Shown in pieces: positions 60,301 to 64,000 of a DNA stretch of 64,000 nt; within the stretch, counting starts at the first letter, position 1, and the number at the start of each line of letters is the position of its first letter. The DNA is from Anthopleura xanthogrammica. Lineage: Eukaryota > Cnidaria > Anthozoa > Actiniaria > Actiniidae. The stretch lies in NCBI GenBank assembly GCA_964019055.1, contig OZ025224.1, positions 7,730,194-7,794,193 of the forward strand. Reading direction: 5' to 3'. Made by a program: the position numbers and the translations under genes. The notes under the pieces were generated by a model. That model made no database searches. It saw only the letters and a program-made list of their open reading frames with translations, and was not told where the DNA came from.

Positions 60301-63300
60301 AACTACACCAACAAATAACAAACATAAAATTAAAAAAACGTGAAACTGTTCAGAAATACAACTATAACCGTTGTATCTTTAATTGACATTCATCACGAAA
60401 TACATTGCCTTTTCAAGAACTAATTACATACTACTCAGAACTACTTACAAGCAGAAACTACTTATTTATGTTAAAGTTAATGGTACAATTTCTAAATACG
60501 GGATTGCTAAGCACAGTTGTCAACTCATTGGAGCTGGGAATTACATTTTTGAAATCACCCGGAATATCTGGAATTTGGATTGCACCCAAGATATCATCAC
60601 TAATATCACGATCTAACTCCCAAAGATTGTTAAATTCACTCGCAAAATCTGGAATATGAACTTCAGACAATAATTCATCACTTACTTCATATTGGTAAAA
60701 TTCTGATACCTCTTTCCTCTGACATTCATTTGTAATACTTGACGGGATATCAATTACAGACAAAATCTCATCGGTTACCTCATCGTGAACTGAACTAGAA
60801 CCACAGTCATCAACCAAATTAAATAATAGCGTAAAGACTACTCGGAGGGTAATTTTTTCCATCCTTTTTCGCCACTTCTTCAATGAATTTTACGAACCAA
60901 AAGTTTAAGGACTCCGCATTTATCTCCTCTAGACTTGTACTTAAATCTTGAAAGGACTCTTTACCCGGGAATTTTAAACTTGAATCTTCTTTAGCCGCAA
61001 TGATATTTTTACGGGAACTCTGCCATTCTCGAAATATTTTAGTTGCCCATTTCGTAGCATAGCTAGTCTTCGCTGGTACTGCTCCATCAAGACACGAGGC
61101 CTCTTGGTTTCTAGTTTTAGGCAACTTGAATCTACTCATCTTCTCGAATTCAAGGCAAAATGCAAATTTACTTTGAAATACAAACTTTTCAAGTACAAAG
61201 TAGCTCCCTACGGAATTTGTTACTAAGTCAGCTTTCATGGATCATCAATCTCGCACGTCCCTTGAGATTCACTAAACTGCAACTTGTTCAATATTGTGTA
61301 CTAAAAAATATCATCTTTGATCAAAATTAACGAAATTTTCAAGAAACTGGCATTATTTACACCATATGAAAATAAGTATGAGTTTCCTAAGCCATTTATA
61401 AAACTCGAGCCCGTGTTTTATCGGCTATAAAGATACTAGTACTCGCCTTCGGCTCGTATCTTTATATGCCGATAAAACAAGGTCTCTCGTTTTATAAACA
61501 TTATTATAAAATAACTTTGTTATTACGCGCGCTCTGATTGGTCAAAAAGCCATGTTTTATGAGAGCATAATACATGCTCACGTCATTTTTTTCTCTCTCG
61601 AAAAGTTAGTTATTTTATAAAAGCAATAAAAAACAGTTTTCCGTGTATTATACTCTGATAAAGACACTTGGGATGTGGAGAGAACACTTGAGAAGCTGGA
61701 AACCACTCCGCTACGCGTCGTGGTTTCCTACGCTTCTCTCGTGTTTTCTCCACATCCCGCGTGTCTTTATCAGAGTATAATACACGGAAAACTGTTTTTT
61801 ATTCCTTAACTTACATGTGTCTTTATATAAAGGTACGTGTGGAGATAGATAAAGAAATACAACGTTCTTATATTATAGTTCCACAGTATTTATATCATAC
61901 GAATTGCAAATCATGCTATTTATCTTTGAACATAACTGTATTTGTTGGTAACCTAATTTCTTATCTTATTTATGACTATGCTTGACTATGTCAGTTCAAG
62001 TTCTATTAGCGAGTGAAATGAAATACGCAATTATTAAATATTCCACCGGGTGCTGACAATGTGCTTTCAGGATTAGCAGAGCTAGACGGTTCTGATATAT
62101 TTGCAAGTATATCATCGGGAATATCTAAATCTAAATCAAATAAGGACTGAAAATCACTAGCATTATGGCTATTGAACATTAATGAGATTTTTTAAGGCAT
62201 TACCATTTCATTGTTATTGCTCAATAAAGCAAATTCCCAAGTGAAAACGACGCATCTCTTTTTATTTCAAAAGCATTTTTTAATCATTGTTTTCTATCGA
62301 TATTGAACAAAATGGCTATTGAACATTAATGAGCTTTTTTAACTACATATTTTGTTGAATAATATTATTCACTTTTCACTTTCATTGCACCCATAGTGGA
62401 TGGATATTGTGATGCGTATGGCAGTTGGGGCAAATGCACCAAGACATGTGGTGGTGGAACATGTACAAGAACAAGAAAATGTTACCCACCGAAATATGGA
62501 GGAAAACCTTACACCGGGCATCCAACTAACACCAAAGCATGTGGAATCCATCCTTGCCCAGGTAAGATAAAATCTCCATTAGTAAAAAAAGGCATTGGAG
62601 ATTTGGAGATTTTTCTTTTGAAGCCCTATTTTTCATTTAGAGAACTGTATATCATGTGTATTTTGTTGAATAATGTTTTTCATATTTCACTCTCACTGCA
62701 CCCATAGTGGATGGATATTGTGATGCGTATGGCAGTTGGGGCAAATGCACCAAGACATGTGGCGGTGGATCATGTACAAGAACAAGAAAATGTTACCCAC
62801 CGAAATATGGAGGAAAACCTTACACCGGGCATCCAACTGACACCAAAGCATGTGGAATCCATCCTTGCCCAGGTAAGATAGAATTTCCATTGAATTAAAA
62901 AAGCATTGGAGATTTGGAGATTTTTGTTTTGAAGCCCTTTTTTTCATTTAGAGAACTTTACATCATTTGTATTTTGTTGAATAATGTTTTTCACTTTTCA
63001 CCCTCATTGCACCCATAGTTGATGGATATTGTGATGCGTATGGCAGTTGGGGCAAATGCACCAAGACATGTGGCGGTGGATCATGTACAAGAACAAGAAA
63101 ATGTTACCAACCGAAATATGGAGGAAAACCTTACACCGGGCATCCAACTGACACCAAAGCATGTGGAACCGATCATTGCCCAGGTAAAGCGATACTATGT
63201 AGTTTCTTGTTCTTCCTGTTAGCACGTTTTAATAATTAACAAAGCTACATATGAGTATATCTGCAATTTGTTTAACGAATCATCATATTTCTTATATCTA

Positions 63301-63792
63301 GTCGATGGATATTGTGATGCGTATGGCAGTTGGGGCAAATGCACCAAGACATGTGGTGGTGGATCTTGTACAAGGACAAGAAAATGTCACCCACCGAAAT
63401 ATGGAGGAAAACCTTACGTCGGAGTTCCAGATGAAACTAAGGCATGTGGAACCGCTCATTGCCCAGGTAAATCGCCCAATCAAATAACACGTGCAAATAG
63501 TGTAAATCATTCATTGCCGTAGTGTCTGTGATTTATCAAAATCCCCGGGATGATGTTCTGTGTAAATCATAAATGCTAAGTGAAGCATAATCTTTTTAAA
63601 GTATGACTACTTTACAATCTTGTCTAGTCGATGGATATTGTGATCCTTATAGCAGCTGGGGTTCATGCAGCAGGACGTGTGGAGGTGGATATTGTACAAG
63701 AGCACGAAAATGTTACCAACCGAAATATGGAGGAAAACCATGCCCAGGAACTACTGTGGAAACTCAATCATGTAAACCTCATCCTTGCCCAG
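57002..63792 (+). CDS. Gene D (3'-partial): secreted TSP1-array protein
   Basis: Exons: 57002-57086 (signal peptide [20 protein letters not shown]), 57469-57633, 58135-58311, 58936-59100, 59247-59411, 59558-59722, 62397-62561, 62708-62872, 63019-63183, 63302-63466, 63628-63792, continuing beyond the window. After the signal exon each exon is one TSP1 domain bounded by phase-1 introns. The first two are diverged; the last eight are near-identical 165-nt exons with [18 protein letters not shown] and CPG ends. They lack the first two Trp of the usual WxxWxxW ladder but keep the CxxTCG O-fucosylation site. The product is predicted to be extracellular. A 2.5-kb insertion splits the array between 59722 and 62397. 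Whether Calx-beta domains follow is not visible here. Confidence 0.87.
57277..57342. repeat. (GAAA)n microsatellite
   Basis: About 16 tetramer units in gene D intron 1. Confidence 0.9.
57820..58030. repeat. (CATC)n microsatellite
   Basis: Degenerate ATCCATCCAC-type repeats in gene D intron 2. Confidence 0.8.
60139..60303. repeat. Foldback element
   Basis: GTTTTCAGGGGAGATCGGG at the left pairs with CCCGATATCCCCTGAAAAC at the right. Confidence 0.75.
60458..61238 (-). pseudogene. Crypton-like tyrosine recombinase fragment, core deleted
   Basis: The minus-strand ORF from 61238 contains [19 protein letters not shown], then [20 protein letters not shown] and PPSSLYAII, the N-terminal pattern of KIAA1958/Crypton-type (DUF3504) proteins as remembered. 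It stops at 60819, where a second frame takes over ([42 protein letters not shown] to 60458), which looks like the C-terminal tail of the same family. The catalytic domain between them is missing and the junction is out of frame. It is likely a non-functional remnant. Confidence 0.55.
61395..61498. repeat. Foldback element
   Basis: TTTATAAAACTCGAG at the left pairs with CTCGTTTTATAAA at the right; inner arms TGTTTTATCGGC and GCCGATAAAACA. Confidence 0.75.
61625..61803. repeat. Foldback element, nearly perfect hairpin
   Basis: AATAAAAAACAGTTTTCCGT at the left pairs exactly with ACGGAAAACTGTTTTTTATT at the right; the arms are about 80 bp. Confidence 0.85.
62006..62170 (-). pseudogene. Second Crypton-like C-terminal fragment
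   Basis: The minus strand reads [20 protein letters not shown] and ends [11 protein letters not shown] before a stop at 62006-62008. It parallels the tail of the fragment at 60458 ([10 protein letters not shown]...FRNCTINF) but is clearly diverged, so it derives from a related element. Confidence 0.5.
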
Positions 63793-64000
63793 GTACCAAA
63801 TCTTTATATGCACTTTAAAGTAAGAATTATTACAAACGTAAAGAATTCTATTGATAATTGTTAAACACATTTCAAAATTCCGATGTGTATGTATTTGGCA
63901 TTTTACACATGTTCATCGTTGCATAGCTAGCACTAGAAAAAGGCCAGCGAAGTGGGAGGGGATGACCGGGCTATATGGCCCCTTCTCCCGTTAGTTCACG

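Larger units (their letters stand above)
59818..62345. mobile_element. 2.5-kb inverted-repeat insertion inside the gene D TSP1 array
   Basis: The array intron is interrupted after GAACTGTATGTCAT and resumes at CATATTTTGTTGAATAAT. The inserted DNA begins TTTAAAAAACTC...CAATAGCCATTTTG and ends with the inverted CAAAATGGCTATTGAACATT...AAAAAAC complement. A second copy of the right end lies at about 62166-62200. It carries Crypton-like fragments and three foldback elements. The exact ends and target duplication are unclear. Confidence 0.6.
58936..63183 (+). repeat. Tandem exon-intron units of ~311 bp in gene D
   Basis: Exon starts 58936, 59247 and 59558, and 62397, 62708 and 63019, are each 311 bp apart. 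Introns are nearly identical too (AAGCATTGGAGATTTGGAGA, TTTTGTTGAATAATG, CTCATTGCACCCATAG). This shows very recent duplication or gene conversion of whole exon-intron units. Confidence 0.88.

Overview
This window is eukaryotic and most likely from a cnidarian, probably an anthozoan, though the species cannot be named. The evidence is AT-rich DNA, short exons split by GT-AG introns, dense microsatellites and foldback repeats, ShK-type cysteine domains, many thrombospondin type 1 (TSP1) and Calx-beta modules, and Crypton-like and kinase sequences of a kind I associate with cnidarian genomes. Organism and family names come from memory of the families, because no search was possible.

Four tandem plus-strand genes encode secreted multidomain proteins built from the same exon modules. 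Gene A (89-2975, 5' end outside the window) ends with two Calx-beta domains, one TSP1 and a Pro/Tyr/Gly/Gln repeat tail. Gene B (9401-23023, 23 coding exons, 1,143 aa) has a signal peptide, two ShK-like domains, six Calx-beta and six TSP1 domains. Gene C (46870-52483, 11 exons, 578 aa) has a signal peptide, five TSP1, two Calx-beta and a Pro/Tyr tail. Gene D (57002-63792 and beyond) has a signal peptide and at least ten TSP1 exons, several in a recent tandem array. The summed exons of B and C are exact multiples of three. Almost all module boundaries are phase-1 introns. Genes B, C and D each have a TATA box just upstream.

The space between B and C is dominated by a mobile element at 26298-42514 (16.2 kb). 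It has perfect 30-bp terminal inverted repeats and a 9-bp target-site duplication, GAAGTGACT. Its left 4 kb holds a spliced, internally deleted transposase-like gene ending in a RING-like domain, and that gene is itself interrupted by a small element carrying a Crypton-like N-terminus. The remaining 12 kb is a near-perfect palindrome with arms at 30383-36160 and 36492-42263. Each arm carries an intact two-exon gene for a protein kinase fused to a Rab/Ras-like GTPase (519 aa). This cargo-bearing, palindromic element is the most unusual object in the window.

A second insertion (about 59818-62345) interrupts an intron of gene D's TSP1 array and carries minus-strand Crypton-like fragments. The rest of the intergenic and intronic DNA is tRNA-derived SINE-like sequence, many foldback (MITE-like) elements, a 33-bp minisatellite, several longer tandem arrays and microsatellites. 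I saw no rRNA gene, no convincing intact tRNA gene and no CRISPR array.
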